A stretch of 64,000 nucleotides of DNA from Acanthornis magna (Eukaryota > Chordata > Aves > Passeriformes > Acanthizidae). The stretch is from assembly GCA_036785705.1 (NCBI GenBank), contig JAWUZG010000018.1, positions 6,545,501 through 6,609,500 on the forward strand, read 5' to 3'. The notes beneath the pieces were generated by a model, which was not told the DNA's origin, did no database searches, and was given only the letters and a program-made list of their open reading frames with translations. Shown in pieces: positions 1 to 12,780 of the stretch. A program made the translations under genes and the position numbers. The first letter of the stretch is position 1. Every line of letters begins with the position of its first letter.

Positions 1-1631
1 GGGAATAATACTCATTGTCACCAGCTATTAGGACTACATTCATACTCAGGCTCTAGATTTTACATCAGCAAGCATGTCTCCTTTGTGACCTGATTTGAGA
101 CCTTTAAGCTCTAGAAATGAATGTAAGAACATTTGTGTTTTGTGTTCCTGGGTGCTGGTTCTAGGGAGCTCCCCCTGAGTGGGCACTTTCCACACTGGAT
201 AGGCAGAGCACTTCGCCCCACAAATCCAGATTCTCCTTGGGGCCAGGCGCCTCTGTTGTTTTCATTGCAGCACTTAATTTGCAGGTGCTTAGACTTTCAT
301 TAGGTTGCAAAATCAATTAATAGCTTTCCACTTGTACTCTCCCTTCTAAGTTTCCCTATAATTTAATTTGCACTTAATGTGTCTCGAGCAAAAATAAAAA
401 CTATTTCATTTGATGTTTGTGCTTCCATTCCTTTCTGCTTATTCTTACAGGAGTGTTCTCAGTCATTGTTTACCTTGGAATTCTCAAATTCCAATGTCAG
501 ATCACCTCTATGATTTGTTCTGTTTTTCTGAATTTTGGTTGCTGCTGTTGGTATGAGGGTGGCAAGAAGTGGAGCAGAACCTCTAGGTGCATTTGCCGTT
601 TACTACAATGTAGGATGGGATTTCATACTCCTCAAATTTTTGGGTTTAATGTGTCTTGGAAACTTTTAATGTCATTCAGTATTAGCATTTTCTTTTTACA
701 TTTTCTTTCTACATTTCTTCATAGAAATTACTTTTTTTTTCTCACACCATTGAATGCTTATGTGTTTGTTTCCTGTGGGTTGGTGGTTTCTTTTCCATTT
801 TTAATAGCTTGAATTTATTTTTAGCTTTTGTTTTGCCAAGTAAGTACTATTTCAGAAATTTCAGCTCTTACAGCAGGTGCAGAATTTGTTACTGTATGTC
901 AGATGCTATACAGTTTAAATATTTGGATGATCTAGAGGAAAGGCTAACAGCAAAATCATTGTGTATATTGACACAACTAGTTTTTTGAGATATTTCCTCT
1001 CTCTTGAGGCTGTTTCAGCAATATTGCAGTAAATAATATGTACAAGAACAAAAATTAGCACTGTATCATTTCTAGAATAGCATTTTGTTTTGCTTTTTTG
1101 TTTGCCTCTGTGGCCCAGGACAGCTGGGATCTGCAGGTGCTTCAGATGGCTGGATTTGCACATCACCTAAGTTACCATAGAACATAGAAATATGCAACTA
1201 CTCTTTGTGGTGTAAGGTAAGGCTAGAGAAAAAGCAGCTTGCATTACACCTATCTGAATTAATTAATCACATTGGTGAAAGGAAGGAGTCAAGCTGAATG
1301 TCCTGTCAGATGCCCTGTCATTATTCTGCAGCCTTGAGAAAATCAGTCTTTTGGGCTAAGTCCCCTTCAAAGCTGTCATCTTTGTATGACTGTGTTTAGA
1401 ATTCAAAAACAGTAATAAATGATCCTGTACACTGATTTTATTTAATAGACTTGCCATGTGCCGGAATTGTTCCTGAATTATTATTACCTGAAATATTTTG
1501 AGGTAGCAAAAATAGGTACCTCTTAAATAGCAAACTATTAGGAAGAGTGCCTGTGGTTTGTGTTTTAATGTGAGAATGAATACAACCTGCTAGTTTGATT
1601 TGATTTTTAATTATTCTTTAAGTCTGTAATA
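1..1631. other. Noncoding DNA, no gene seen
   Basis: AT-rich sequence without recognisable protein, RNA or repeat family. The longest open frame (417-812, +) is T-rich and gives a hydrophobic, Phe/Leu/Ser-rich translation typical of chance frames. A short homeobox-like AT stretch (CAAAATCAATTAATAGC, about 307-324) is present but cannot be called an enhancer from one sequence. Confidence 0.6.
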
Positions 1632-1990
1632 TCACAGAATCATAGAATGTTAAGGGGTTGGAATGGGCTAATAGATCATAGTCCCAACCCCTTCTGTCAT
1701 GGGCAGGGAACGTCCCGCTAGACCAGGTTGCTCAAGGCCTTATCCCACCTGGCCTTGAACACTGCCAGGGTTGGGGCATTATCAGTCTCCCTGGGAGAGG
1801 GATGTTCCAATGCTTAAACACCCTCACAGTAAAAACTGTCTTTGTAATATCTAACCTAAATTTCTCTTTCAGTTTGCACCCTTTTCAATTTGCACCATAT
1901 TGCACCTGCAATTACTCCTTGTCCTTTCATTACAGTTCCTGAGAAATATTTTAGAGGTGTTACAAGTTCTCCGTCAGCTTCTTATATTTT
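1632..1990 (-). mobile_element. CR1 LINE 3' fragment
   Basis: The + strand begins TCACAGAATCATAGAATG, the reverse complement of the avian CR1 3' terminus. It continues with the usual CR1 text: GGTTGGAATGGG, GACCAGGTTGCTCAAGGCC, TGGCCTTGAACACTGCCAGGG, and CCCTCACAGTAAAAACTGTCTTTGTAATATCTAA in degraded form. The element is a 5'-truncated copy lying on the minus strand. Its far edge near 1,990 fades into unique sequence and is approximate. It has no coding capacity. Confidence 0.9.
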
Positions 1991-3219
1991 ATGATAGGCT
2001 GTAATATTTAAAATAATCTCCTGTTTCCTCACTTGATCTTGTGTGGAAAGTTTGTTTCTTTGTACTTGCTTTGATCTCTTTCCTCTGGATATTTCTTTTT
2101 CTGTTGAAGTTATTCAAGCTCCATCTCTCGAGAATTCTGTGTCTTATTGGCTTAATCTTTTCAGAATGCTGAGTTTTGGAAGCTGTTTTAGAAACTGTTT
2201 TCCTTTCTCCATGACTCTATAATAGCCTGATGCCACACCAGGCTACTGCTGAAATGTGTGTTTTGGTCCATTGCTATTCAGGAAGGATGAATATGACCCT
2301 TAGCATGGGTTTGAATACTGTTCTCACTTGCTTTTCTCTCTCTCTTCCCAATTCCTTTCTTGGATAAATATGAACACAAATAAGCCTATACAGTGTAAAG
2401 GAGTTCTGACAGTGCCTGTATCCCTGCTATAAATTCCTTTTTCAGGCCCCTTTCTGATCTGTGCTTTATAGCAACATTTCTTTGGATTGTCCAGTGCCTT
2501 CAAGTGATAGTTTTGTAATTATTTCACACCATGTATATATGTGTAGGTTCTTATTTAGTCTCTTTCCAGGCTCTCCAGTCTCAGCAGGTTTCATGTCCCA
2601 CTCCAGAGCCTGACATCTACAAAAGTTATTTGAGATGTAGGTCATCTTGTGTTAGGGTATGAAGTTAGTTTTGGGATTGCAGCCTGGCCTGGCTGTGCAG
2701 GGATAGGGCTTGTCTGGAGAGCATTTCTGACAGTGCTCTGGGAGACTCGCCGGGGAGGCAGCACACAGCTCTGTCCTCAGGCTCCACTGTTGTGACAGTC
2801 CCCATCAGCAGCCTCTGGCACCGTGTGCTCTGATGCCTGTGATCTGTTCATCCTGAACAGCCACTGAAACATTTCATTCCTTTCCAGCCCTTTCCAGCAG
2901 GACTTAACTATCCTTCCTAGGATCGACTGCTGCTTCGCAAATTTGTAACTTTTTAGTAGTCTGGATAGATTTTCTGCTTTTTGTGAGCAAAAAAAGGGCA
3001 TAACATAAAAATTTTAGTTTGCATAAACCATACACAGCCTGATTTTATAGGCTTGCATGTAGAGACATACATTTAAAGAGTTCTTCTCCCTTGCACAGCA
3101 GGAGAACATGATAGTGAGCTTTACTGATGTTGTAGGGTAATTTGGAGAGATGATACAGTCACAGGGTCTCCCTTTAGAGAGAAAGTGACCCAAACACACC
3201 AAACAGCAGTAACAAAGTA

Positions 3220-3254
3220 CATGCTGCCTCATACATTCGGTATGAGGCAACATG
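3220..3254. repeat. Inverted repeat, near-perfect hairpin
   Basis: TGCCTCATAC (3,225-3,234) pairs perfectly with GTATGAGGCA (3,240-3,249) across a 5-nt loop (ATTCG). After one C/A mismatch the stem resumes with CATG/CATG (3,220-3,223 and 3,251-3,254), giving 14 paired positions out of 15. No repeat family is recognised. At 35 nt it is too short for a normal pre-miRNA. Confidence 0.8.
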
Positions 3255-6200
3255 CAAGTGATGCTATATGTATTTGAGCTAATTAACACCTGTATGAAGT
3301 ATTTCTAAAACTAAACTAAATTGCAAAATCAGTAGTATGCTTTCTCCAGTATGTAATGCAATGATACCAAACCTCACATAATATTTCTTGGAATATATTT
3401 TTATTTGTATTAGCATTTCAATTTGAGAAACTTGAGAGCAGAGTAACCGCTGCAGAAAGTTAAAGGCTAAGTTGGAAGCATTAGTTTCAACACTCATCCC
3501 CAGCCCTGCTTTCTTCCTCAGGCTCTGCCTTTCTTTGTCCACCCAGGTTCCTGGCTTGCTTGGCACAGTGACAGACCCTTTCACTGAGAGGTTTTCTGTG
3601 TGAGACTCATCTTGAACCTTTTTCCTATGGCTTTTTTTCCCTTTTATTGTGATGTTGTTTGCAGTGGAGTAAATAATCTGCCTTGTGTTTTAGAGGGCAC
3701 AGAAGCTTGTTTTAGAAACAAATGAGCTTCCTTAGTGTCTCTTAAGTATCAGCATTGCTCAAGGGTCTTGCATCAGTCTCCATGTGATGCCTGCAGTAGA
3801 GAAGACAGTGTTTATACTCTTGTAATTTTTGGTTTAAAAAGGCAAGGCAGTGGAAGAGTGAAAAAGAATAAGGAAGATAAATGATGTCGCTAAAGCTTCA
3901 TAGATTGCATTAGTGGTTGGTCTTTTATTCTTCATCCTGTGCTCTTTCCCTTAGACCACTCTTCCCATTCCTGCTGGAGCCATCGAATAGGCTTAGCCTC
4001 CAAATAAATAAGTTCTGGGAAAACTTCCAGCGTCTCCTTTTGGCATCTTGTCTGTTCTTTCTGCTTTCCCATCCCCTGTGATTTTGCAGCCTTGCCTTCC
4101 ATCTCTTGCTAAACCTAGATCCTGCTGAAATCTGTGACAATATTCTGAAACTTGCAAAATAAAACTTGCCCCTAGAGTGTGCAGAACTCACTCCTGGAAT
4201 TTGGTCATGCTCTTGTTACCTGCTTCCTTGAGCTCACTAGCTGATTGGTTGCAGTTCTTGTTTTAGATGTGATTTCAAACCACAAAAGGACCAGGCAAAG
4301 ATGCAGTTGCTGTTTCTAATGCAGCTCCAGTTCTTCGGCTTCAGGCTTGCTCTGACCAGACTCAGGCCAGTCGATAGAAATCTGTTTATGTTTCCAAATT
4401 CTTCCTTTCTGCATAGGGAACACCTGAAAGCAGTGCCCAGAGTGCCAGACTGGATTAGCACATCGTTATGGAGCACAGAGAGGTCACAGGATGGGAAACC
4501 TCCATTCCAGCCAGGCTGATGCCGTGGCCCTAGAGAGGAACTTGGATCACAGAGGGGCATCCTGGGGGCACGGGAGTGTCACAGCTCAGGGCAACTGTTC
4601 TGATTCAGGGAAATTTGTTGCAGGAACTCTTATGTCCAAATATCCTGGCTGCATTCTCTCAGTAGAAATCATTAAATGAGACCCAGAGCTCTTCATATTG
4701 ATTAGTTTCACCATTCTCATCAGCACATCACAGAAAAAATAGGAGCAAAACTGCTGGCTCCTCTGTGAAAAGCTGTGAGTGTGGTGTGTGTTCAGTTCAT
4801 CCCATGCCCCAGCTTTCTGCAAACCTTAAAGTGGCACTGACTCAGCCCAAGATCCTTATGCAACATTCACCTGAACAGAGAGGGTGAAAGACATTGACGG
4901 AAGTTGGCCTCTGTAATTTAAATTACTCAATGATAACTTTTAATTGCTTGCCTTCCAGAATCACCAGCTGCTGGGAGGCATTAGTTTCACTCTGTGTCTG
5001 GAATATGTAGGCTAAAAATAAATTACTTCTTCAGGGCAGGTGTTATTTTTAGATTTAACATAGCAAAAGGTAGTGTGTTGAAGAAACTTCCCCTTTCTGA
5101 ATAATGACATATTTTTCCAATTGTGATAGCAGCCATTAGTTTTTTCAGAATTGTTGGGCTGCATCATAATTTTCAATATTAAGTATTAAATGACTGGAGA
5201 TTGTGTAGCGAAATATGAATTAAATGCCATAAATGTAAAGATTCTAAATGATTACTTTTGAGGTGTTAGAATAAGACAGAATTAATTTTTACTTGAGAGC
5301 TATGATTGATATAATTTTTCTTCTATTGCTTTTTATGTTAGCTTTTGGCAACATCTATTTGCTCTTGTTTAGCTGTCAGAAATAATCAGAGAAGGAACTG
5401 CATGGTAGTGCTGTACATTATGTTATAGTGGCTATTAAACAAATACAAAAAAAGACTTCAGAAATGTATGGGAATGCAGATATATATTTTTAAGGCAAAC
5501 TCTTACCAGAGTAATTTATGATACATTCAGTAATATCATAATTAGCTTAATTCCTTTTCAAGTAGGCATCATGTAATAAGCTGTACTTCAATGACTTCAA
5601 AATAAGCAATGATGGAAAGATGTTTGTACTGTTGCTACCTTAATCACGTGGGGTAAATTCCCTCCAAGGCACAGAGCTCATGCTCTTGTCTCTGCCATTG
5701 GGGCTGAACTGTTTTTAAGCTCTAACTTGTTCAGGGTTAGCTTGGGTTAACATCAGCTGCTGCAATTTGCAGTGCAGGTCTGGTGTCAGATATAGAGGAG
5801 GGCACGATCCAGAGTGAATGTTCATTCTGGACAGCAGTACTAAGAAAGGGCAGGTAGCAGAGAAAGTTACTTTTTTAAAGTTAGCATTTTCAAATAGTGA
5901 GAAGCAAAGCTACACCAGCCCAAGGGAGTGGATTTTCTTTTACCTGGCTGAGAGCTGAGTCCCTTCTCTGTCAAGCTGAGTAGAGCTGGAGGAAGACTAG
6001 AGCAGTAGCTTTTTGTCACATTCCGTGTTGCTTTGTCCTTTTAAATGAATGCTCCAGTATTTTGAACAGAAGCATGACTGTACTATATAATCTTGCTTTT
6101 GTGGACATTATGAATAAGTAAATGAACAGCAAAACTAATTTGCTGATGGCCTAGCTGCAGAAGTCAGCAGCGGAGCATTCTACATCTCTGTACATATGCA

Positions 6201-7194
6201 AAAAGGGAGAGAACATCTGGCTTATAAATATTTTTTGTTGGTGAACAAATTCAGATGCAATGAGCTATAATTGTCAAGGGTTAGCTAAATATTTTGTTGT
6301 ATTTTTTCTGCAGCTGACTAATTGTTGTGTTACCTTATTTCATTTGAACATGAGAAACTTTGCACTATTTCACACAGTTTGCAGATATTAGGATATGGTT
6401 AGAAGCAAATGCTGTCAAAGCTCTTAAAACCTCCTCTGATGTCACAAACATTAAACTAAGATAATATTTTAAGATATTCTTGGCGAAATTTGTGCAACTT
6501 CTAAGGATTTCTTTTTATCATCACAGTGCTTTAAATTTCTTCTTCTTTAAAAATAAAGGTCTGTGCCAATTCAAAATTCAGTTTCATTTCACTTAAAGCC
6601 ACTGTATTTTACTAAATGAAGTGCATAATGATCTGTATATGAAAAGTTTAGTTAGACAATGAAAATATTTAAGTATTCCGCTACTATTTCTTTCAATTGT
6701 AGCTCAAGCTTAATTATTCTAATTCAGATGGAGTAATGAATTCAGGGGTAGTAAAATGGAGACTTGGAGTACCTGATGATGTTCTCTTTTAGATATTGAG
6801 AGTTTTAATTATTAAAAGTCTCAGTCTCTGACAAAGCTAAATAGACTCTTTAGGAAAATGTGTTTAAGAGAAGAACATAAAAGCTCTGCAGGAGCAAAAC
6901 AGGATGGCCATGTATTCAACAGGTGTTTATAAATAGGATTACACAGTAACCTTCAGGACAAATTGCCTTCTAATGCCTAATTCCTCCTGCTCTTCTGCTG
7001 CAGAGCTTCCTGCTGGAAATGCGATGAGCAAATATGATCAACAGTCATTCAGCCAAAGATTTGTTTTCCTCTTCTTCAATTCCTTACTGTTAGACTACAC
7101 TGTTATCAAATCTTACATTCTGAATTCCATTTGTATCATAACGAGTTTTTGATTCCTTCCTCAGGGTACTGGCTACCTCTGGCTTCCATTTCTG

Positions 7195-7242
7195 GGTTTT
7201 TTGTTTTCTTTTTTTTCTTTTTTCTTTTTTTTTTTTTTTTTT
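7195..7242. repeat. Poly-T rich tract
   Basis: T-rich run interrupted by G and C, ending in 18 uninterrupted T (7,225-7,242). On the minus strand this is an A-tract, but there is no AATAAA or coding sequence before it that would mark a retrocopy tail. It generates spurious Phe-rich or Lys-rich frames on both strands. Confidence 0.85.
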
Positions 7243-8889
7243 GGTTGGTTGACTGGTTTTTTGTTTTGTTTTTCCCTTCTACCTTCCCCTTTCTCCAATT
7301 CTTCTGCCCAAATCTCTGATAAAGGGAAATGTATGTTTATTCCTCTTTTAAATATTTCCTCCCCCTGTCCTATGAGATTTTTCTCCTGGCACAGATCCAT
7401 TTTTTGTGTGTTGTGCTCCTTTTAACTCTTCTTTTACTGGCATTCACAGTCTGTATTGGCATCTGTGTCATGCCTGCTCTTGTGTTTTATTTTCCTCCTT
7501 GACCTGCTAGCCAGTTCTCCATTTATGTCTAAGCTCATTTTATTCTTGTTATGCAGTTATTTTTCAACCTCTTGAATCCAGTTTATTGCTGCTCTCCACA
7601 GTCTCTAATGACCTTCTTTTGAAGAAAACTCTGAACAAGGGCTCCATCCTCATTACTGACTCACCGTTTACTTAAATGTTGTTTCTGATCTGTATGTAGC
7701 TCTTCTATTTTATAGTTTACTTAGAAATTCTCTAAGATAGGACACTCTTTTATTTCTCTGTTTGCACTATATTCAGCTCAATTAGAGGGTTGTTTTATGA
7801 GTAGGACTGTGAACTACTATGAAAGTCCAAATAACCAATACATTTTTGATTAAAGCTTCCTTCCTCACCACCTTCTCCCTGGGTATTTGACCAGATCCAA
7901 TTATGTAGGTTATAGGTGGGATTGATAATAAGTAGCATTTTAAAATGGCACAGCTAGTTATCTGTAAATGTTGGCTCACAAATTTGCATTGTGCTACAAA
8001 TTTAGAGCAGAGTTTTGCTAATCTTTCTCATGTGAACTGACCTACTTAAGTCAGTGGAGTGCTAATATTTGCCACACAGTAAGGATTTGGCTCGTAATCT
8101 CAGGGAAAGCATTTGCATGCACACTGGGAATATTGTCTAGTGTTTTTGTTAAAGGCTTCCTCCCCATTCCATTCCTCCTTATGAGATCTTTTTAAACCTT
8201 AAAATAGGAAGAGCAAGGTAAGTGTGACTTGACCCAGATGTGATGCCTAAGGAAGTCGTCTATGAACCTCTCTTACTCAAATGGTGAGGGGAGGAAATTA
8301 TCTTTGGATGGGAGTTACTATTTTGACTTCACAAAAAATGTCCACTTGGCTCCTAAAAAAAACAAAACCACCTCTAACTGTGTAAATTACACCTAATAAC
8401 AGATGTAGGCTCAAAATGACAGATCCTAGAAATTGTAAAGTTTGAGCTCATTGAGGAAAAATAAAGGGCAGTTATTGGTGAGTTTACATGGAAGAGCATG
8501 AACAAGAAGGGCAGAATTCTCTCAACGACTGTAGATATTGCAGACACCTTGGTCACAGAAATTTAGAGGTAGTTACAAAAAAATGCTTCCAGTGGTTTTT
8601 TCACAGTCAGATTTTTTTGAGATTGTACTCATAATTCACATAATTTATTATCTATTTATTTTCAATAATAAGTTTTCTATATAATTCTTTTTCTTTGAGA
8701 GAACACATGTTCATTTTCTGTGTATTTGTAGATAGAAGTTGTTCCTATACATTCTTACTCAAATGTGCTGCTTGATTTTTGGGATCAAATGCCCTGCAAG
8801 GTGACATTTCTTTCAGTTTTAGCAGTCATCACATGGACAGGAGGAAATGTCTCAGTGATACCTTTACTGAGGAATCTGTGCTCTATAAC

Positions 8890-10533
8890 ACATCAGGAAC
8901 AAAAGGAAGGCTAAGGAAAACCTCCATTCTGTACTGGATGCAGAGGGAAACATAGTGACAAAGAATGAGGAAATGGATGAAATACTTAATGCCATTTTTG
9001 CCTCAGGCTTTCGTAGTAAGGCCAGTTGTTCTTGGGTACCCAGGCCCTTGAGCTGGAAGACAAGGATGGGAAGCAGATTATGGGAGCCCCCACAATCCAA
9101 GGAGAAATGGCCAGTGACCTGCTACAGCACTTAGACACACGCAGGTCTATGGGGCTGGGTGGGATGCAGCTGAGGGGGGCTGGTGAAAGTGCTCTCTGAG
9201 GCACTTTCCATCATTTACCAGCAGTCCTGGGTAACTGGGAGGGTCACAGTTGACTGGAGGTCAGAAAATGTGAAGCCCATCTACCAGATGGGTGGGAAGG
9301 AGGATCCAGGGAACTGGAGGCCTGTCAGCCTCACCTCAGTGCCAAGGAAGGTCACGGAGCAGTTCATCTTGCACGACATCACGCAGCACCTAAAGGACAA
9401 TCAGGGGATTGATTGTGGCCCTGGCCAGCACAGGTTCATGAAAGGCAGGTCCTGCTTGACCCAGTTCATCTCATTCGGTGGTGAATGAGGGAAAGGCTGT
9501 GGGTGTTGCCTACATGGACTTTAGTAAAGCCTTTGACACGGTTTGCCACAACCTTCTCCTGGAGAAACTGGCAGCTCTTGGCTTGGATGGGTGTGTTGTT
9601 TGCTGGGTAAAAACTGTCAGGATGGCTGAACCCGGAGAGTGGTGGTAAATGGAATTATGTCCAGCTGGCATCTGGTCACCACTGGAGCTTTTAATTTGCT
9701 TGTGGGCAGGAAGGCTTTACAAAAGGATTTGGACAGACTGGATTGAGGGACCAAGGCCAGTTTTATGAGATTCAACAAGTGTTGGGTCCTGCAGTTGGGT
9801 CACAACAACTCCTGGCTGTGCTACGATCTGGGGCAGAGTGTCTGGAAAGCTGCCTTGTGGCAAAGGATCTGGGGGTGTTGGTTGACAGTGATTGAACATG
9901 AGCCAGTGTGTGCCCAGGTGGTCAAGAAGGCCAATGGCACTTGGCCTTTATCAATAGTGTGGCCAGCAGGACCAGGGCAGTGATTGTCCGCCTGTACTCG
10001 GCACTGGTGAGGTCACATCTTGAGTTTTGTGTTCGGTTTTGGGCTCCCTATGACAAAAAGGACATTGAGGGGCTGGAGTGGGTCCAGAGAAGGGCAACAG
10101 AGCTGGTGAAGGGTCTGGAGCACAAGTCCTGTGAGGATCAGCTGAGGGAGCTGTGGGTGTTTAGCCTGGAAAAAAGGAGGCTCAGGGGGGATCTTATTGC
10201 TCTCTACAACTGCCTGAAAGGAGGTTTTAGCAAGGCGAGGATTGGCTTCTTTTCCCAGGCAACTAGCATCAGGGCAAGAGGAAATGGCCTCAAGTTGTGC
10301 CAGGGAAGGTTTAGAATGGATATTAGCAAAAAATTCTTCATTGAAAGGCTTGTCAAGAGTTGGAACAGGCTGTTCAGGGAAGTCTTTGGGTCTTTGTCCT
10401 TGGAGGTATTTAAAAGGCGTGCAGATGTGGGACTTAGGAATATGATTTAGCGGTGGCCTTGACAGTGCTGGGTTACTGGTGGGACTTGATGATCTTAAAG
10501 GTCTTTTCCAACCTAAATGATTCTGTGATTCTA
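8890..10533 (+). mobile_element. CR1 LINE, internally deleted, with reverse transcriptase remnant
   Basis: This is a 1.6 kb CR1 non-LTR retrotransposon copy. The first part encodes a decayed piece of the ORF2 reverse transcriptase. The frame at 9,183-9,488 carries the NWRPVSLTSVPRKV block and a GRSCLTQFI block. A frameshift near 9,485 then leads to the catalytic box A segment MDFSKAFDTV at about 9,513-9,542. At about 9,600-9,720 the text jumps to the far C-terminal region, so the part that should hold the second catalytic motif is missing. The frame at 9,908-10,450 is the conserved CR1 tail ([42 protein letters not shown]). The copy ends with the CR1 3' terminus GATTCTGTGATTCTA at about 10,533. 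It is dead: frameshifted, stop-containing and lacking part of the catalytic core. The 5' edge near 8,890 is approximate. Confidence 0.93.
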
Positions 10534-12074
10534 ATGCTGTTATCTAACTTGGGTGCCTGACTGAGCACTTAAGCATCCAGTATACAAAATGGAGAATGAG
10601 AGGTTTAAGTGACACTGAGTACTTGGGGAGCTTAAGTTCCTAACAGAAGCATCTAGGTGACTTTTGTAAGGCTAGGCAGTTTGTCTCCTGCACAGATGCT
10701 GAAGCGAAGCGCCTTCTTCACCCAGACTGGTCTCACTGTCTTGTTAAATAGTTGAGTGTAAACCAGTTGTTTGTTATACTCTTTGTCAAGCACTCCAGCA
10801 GGGCTGGGATTTCGTATGCAGTGTGTATTGCTCTTAGACCCTTTTGTCTTTGGAAAAACAAATCCAAGGTGAGAACATAAGGTGTCAGGGAAGGGCAAAA
10901 TAAACCAGCTCCATCACATAGATTCGAACCATTTTGTACAAAATAGATATCAGTATTTGCAAGGCCTCTTTCCTCTTTTCTGAAGAGGGTAGGGCAGATA
11001 CTGGAGAGCTGCTGGTACTGCCACAGTAGTGACTGATGCTCTCAATGCAGAAATAGCATTTCTAGTATTGTCATCCACAAAACTCACATACATGTAAAAT
11101 ATGTTCTGTACAGGTGCAAGTACTGAATAGCTTCTCTTAGTTTCCCACCTGCACAAATGTGAAGATTTTACAATATTTACTTGTCAGGTTGGAGATGTTC
11201 CTGTTTTATTTTGCTTTATTAATGAGAAAAGAAAAAAGGTCATTCTGTTGCTATTCTTCTTTTCCTCCCAGCCTTGCTTCATCCTGAAATTAGAGGTTTA
11301 TCCCTGAGCAGGTTTTTACACAGTCCTCTACTTTTTCCAAAGTCACATGCCAGTTTATAGGAATAGCAGCACACTTGAATTTTCCTTCAAGAACTGTATG
11401 TCCTAGTTCATTAGAAAGAAAGAAAACAGCTCCCCAAAAAACTATAAAAATTCATCCAGTGTTGCACAAAATGCTGGAGTAATGCTGACAACTGAATTGT
11501 GCTTTCCATGTTCAATTTCAGGCCCTAAAGCACAGGACTGTTCTCTCCTAAATTGGTTTTGTGATTGTGGACTCCCTTATCATGCAGTAGTGGTGGTTTT
11601 GGTATACAGCCATTTGCTTTCTGTTCAAATATTTAAACTTCAGTGCTGCTTACCTTTTCAAAATATGTGCTTTCTGCAGCAAACAGTTTGTTGTTTCTTG
11701 AATCTGTTCTGAAAGCTAAGGGAAATTGCTTGTCTGTTCAGTTGAAAGAATTTTGCTGTAACATAAACCATTAAACATTTGGACTAAAGAGCAAGCTTTG
11801 TTTTATAATGCAAGTGAGTAATTTTCCTCTTCCACTTATTTTCATATTTCTGAGTATACATATTTCAACACTGCTTTTCCAAGATGATGGTATAATGCCC
11901 TGAAAGAGTAGCAGGCTTAAGAAAACCCAATGACCTGCAAACATTTCCTTTGTCCAGCTTTTCTTTCCTGTACAGGGAAGCCAGAGAGACTGTTTTAAAA
12001 TACTTTGTAAATTTACATTTATCTACAAAACTGGGGGTAAAAAAGATAAATACCAGCTATTTTATCTTACATCC
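10534..12074. other. Noncoding DNA between the CR1 and the CpG island
   Basis: About 1.5 kb of unique, AT-rich sequence just upstream of the PPP2R2C promoter region. Open frames such as 11,482-11,712 (+) and 10,653-10,898 (-) are short and show no domain. CpG dinucleotides are rare until about 12,075, where the composition changes abruptly. Confidence 0.55.
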
Positions 12075-12464
12075 TCCGAACGGTTGCCTTTCCTCTGACG
12101 AATCCTTTCGCACCGGCAGATCTTTGGCAATTTCAGAATTATTTATAGACGCTGACATTGAACGACTGTTGCTTTTGCTGCAGATGACAGCACGACTAGC
12201 ACAAAACCGCGGCCGCACGTTCGTGTGCGGTACGTGTCGGTGCGAGCCCCGTTAAATCAGCTTGAAGTTTCTTCTCGCTCACCCCCTCCCTCGGCGTTTC
12301 TCCTTGCCCATCTCCCCGGCAGAGGAGCTAAAATAATTACCTGCAGTGTCATTTTTCACTTTGCTCCATGCAGATGCGGTGCGGTTGGGCCGCGGGCGGC
12401 GGGGAGGGGCCAGCGCTGATGCAGCACAGGCGTGTGACAGCGGCGCGGCCCGAGCGCTCCGCGG

Positions 12465-12525
12465 CTCTGCTCTGCTCTGCGCTGCTCTGCGCTGCTCTGC
12501 GCTGCTCTGCGCTGCTCTGCGCTGC
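12465..12525. repeat. 10-bp minisatellite, unit GCTGCTCTGC
   Basis: Four perfect tandem copies of GCTGCTCTGC (12,481-12,520) are flanked by partial copies (CTCTGCTCTGCTCTGC before, GCTGC after). It lies inside the CpG island. The 10-nt unit shifts reading frame every copy, which keeps several frames open. Confidence 0.95.
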
Positions 12526-12534
12526 GCTCCGGGC

Positions 12535-12605
12535 GGCTCCCGCTGGCTCCCGCTGGCTCCCGCTGGCTCCCGCTGGCTCCCGCTGGCTCCCGCTGGCTCC
12601 CGCTG
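12535..12605. repeat. 10-bp minisatellite, unit CGCTGGCTCC
   Basis: Six perfect copies of CGCTGGCTCC (12,541-12,600) plus a half copy at each end, about 7 units. It starts about 10 bp after another 10-bp-period array with a different unit. Perfect copies suggest recent expansion, so copy number is likely polymorphic. Confidence 0.96.
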
Positions 12606-12780
12606 CAGCCCGGCCCCGCCACGCCTGCCGGGCCCCGCCGGAGCGCGGAGCACCTGCCGGAGCTGCTGGCTTATTCTTGAGCTCTGGGAGAAGTGCCTCT
12701 GCTCCTTCAGGCGAGCTCCCTGCTGGCTTGCTGCGTTCGTAATTCCTCGGAGCCGTTTCTCCCTCCGGCGTTCTCCCGCT

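Larger units (their letters stand above)
1991..8889. other. Noncoding DNA upstream of the PPP2R2C promoter
   Basis: About 6.9 kb without a recognisable gene. It contains a hairpin (3,220-3,254) and a poly-T tract (7,195-7,242). A perfect MEF2 consensus (CTAAAAATAA, 5,012-5,021) lies in an AT-rich stretch. The open frames at 4,237-4,560 (-) and 3,925-4,191 (-) have no recognisable domain and are probably chance. The strand is left undefined because it may be intergenic or belong to an upstream alternative promoter. Confidence 0.5.

Noticed and set aside
7131..7425. Phe-rich and Lys-rich frames on both strands
   Set aside because: Products of the poly-T tract.
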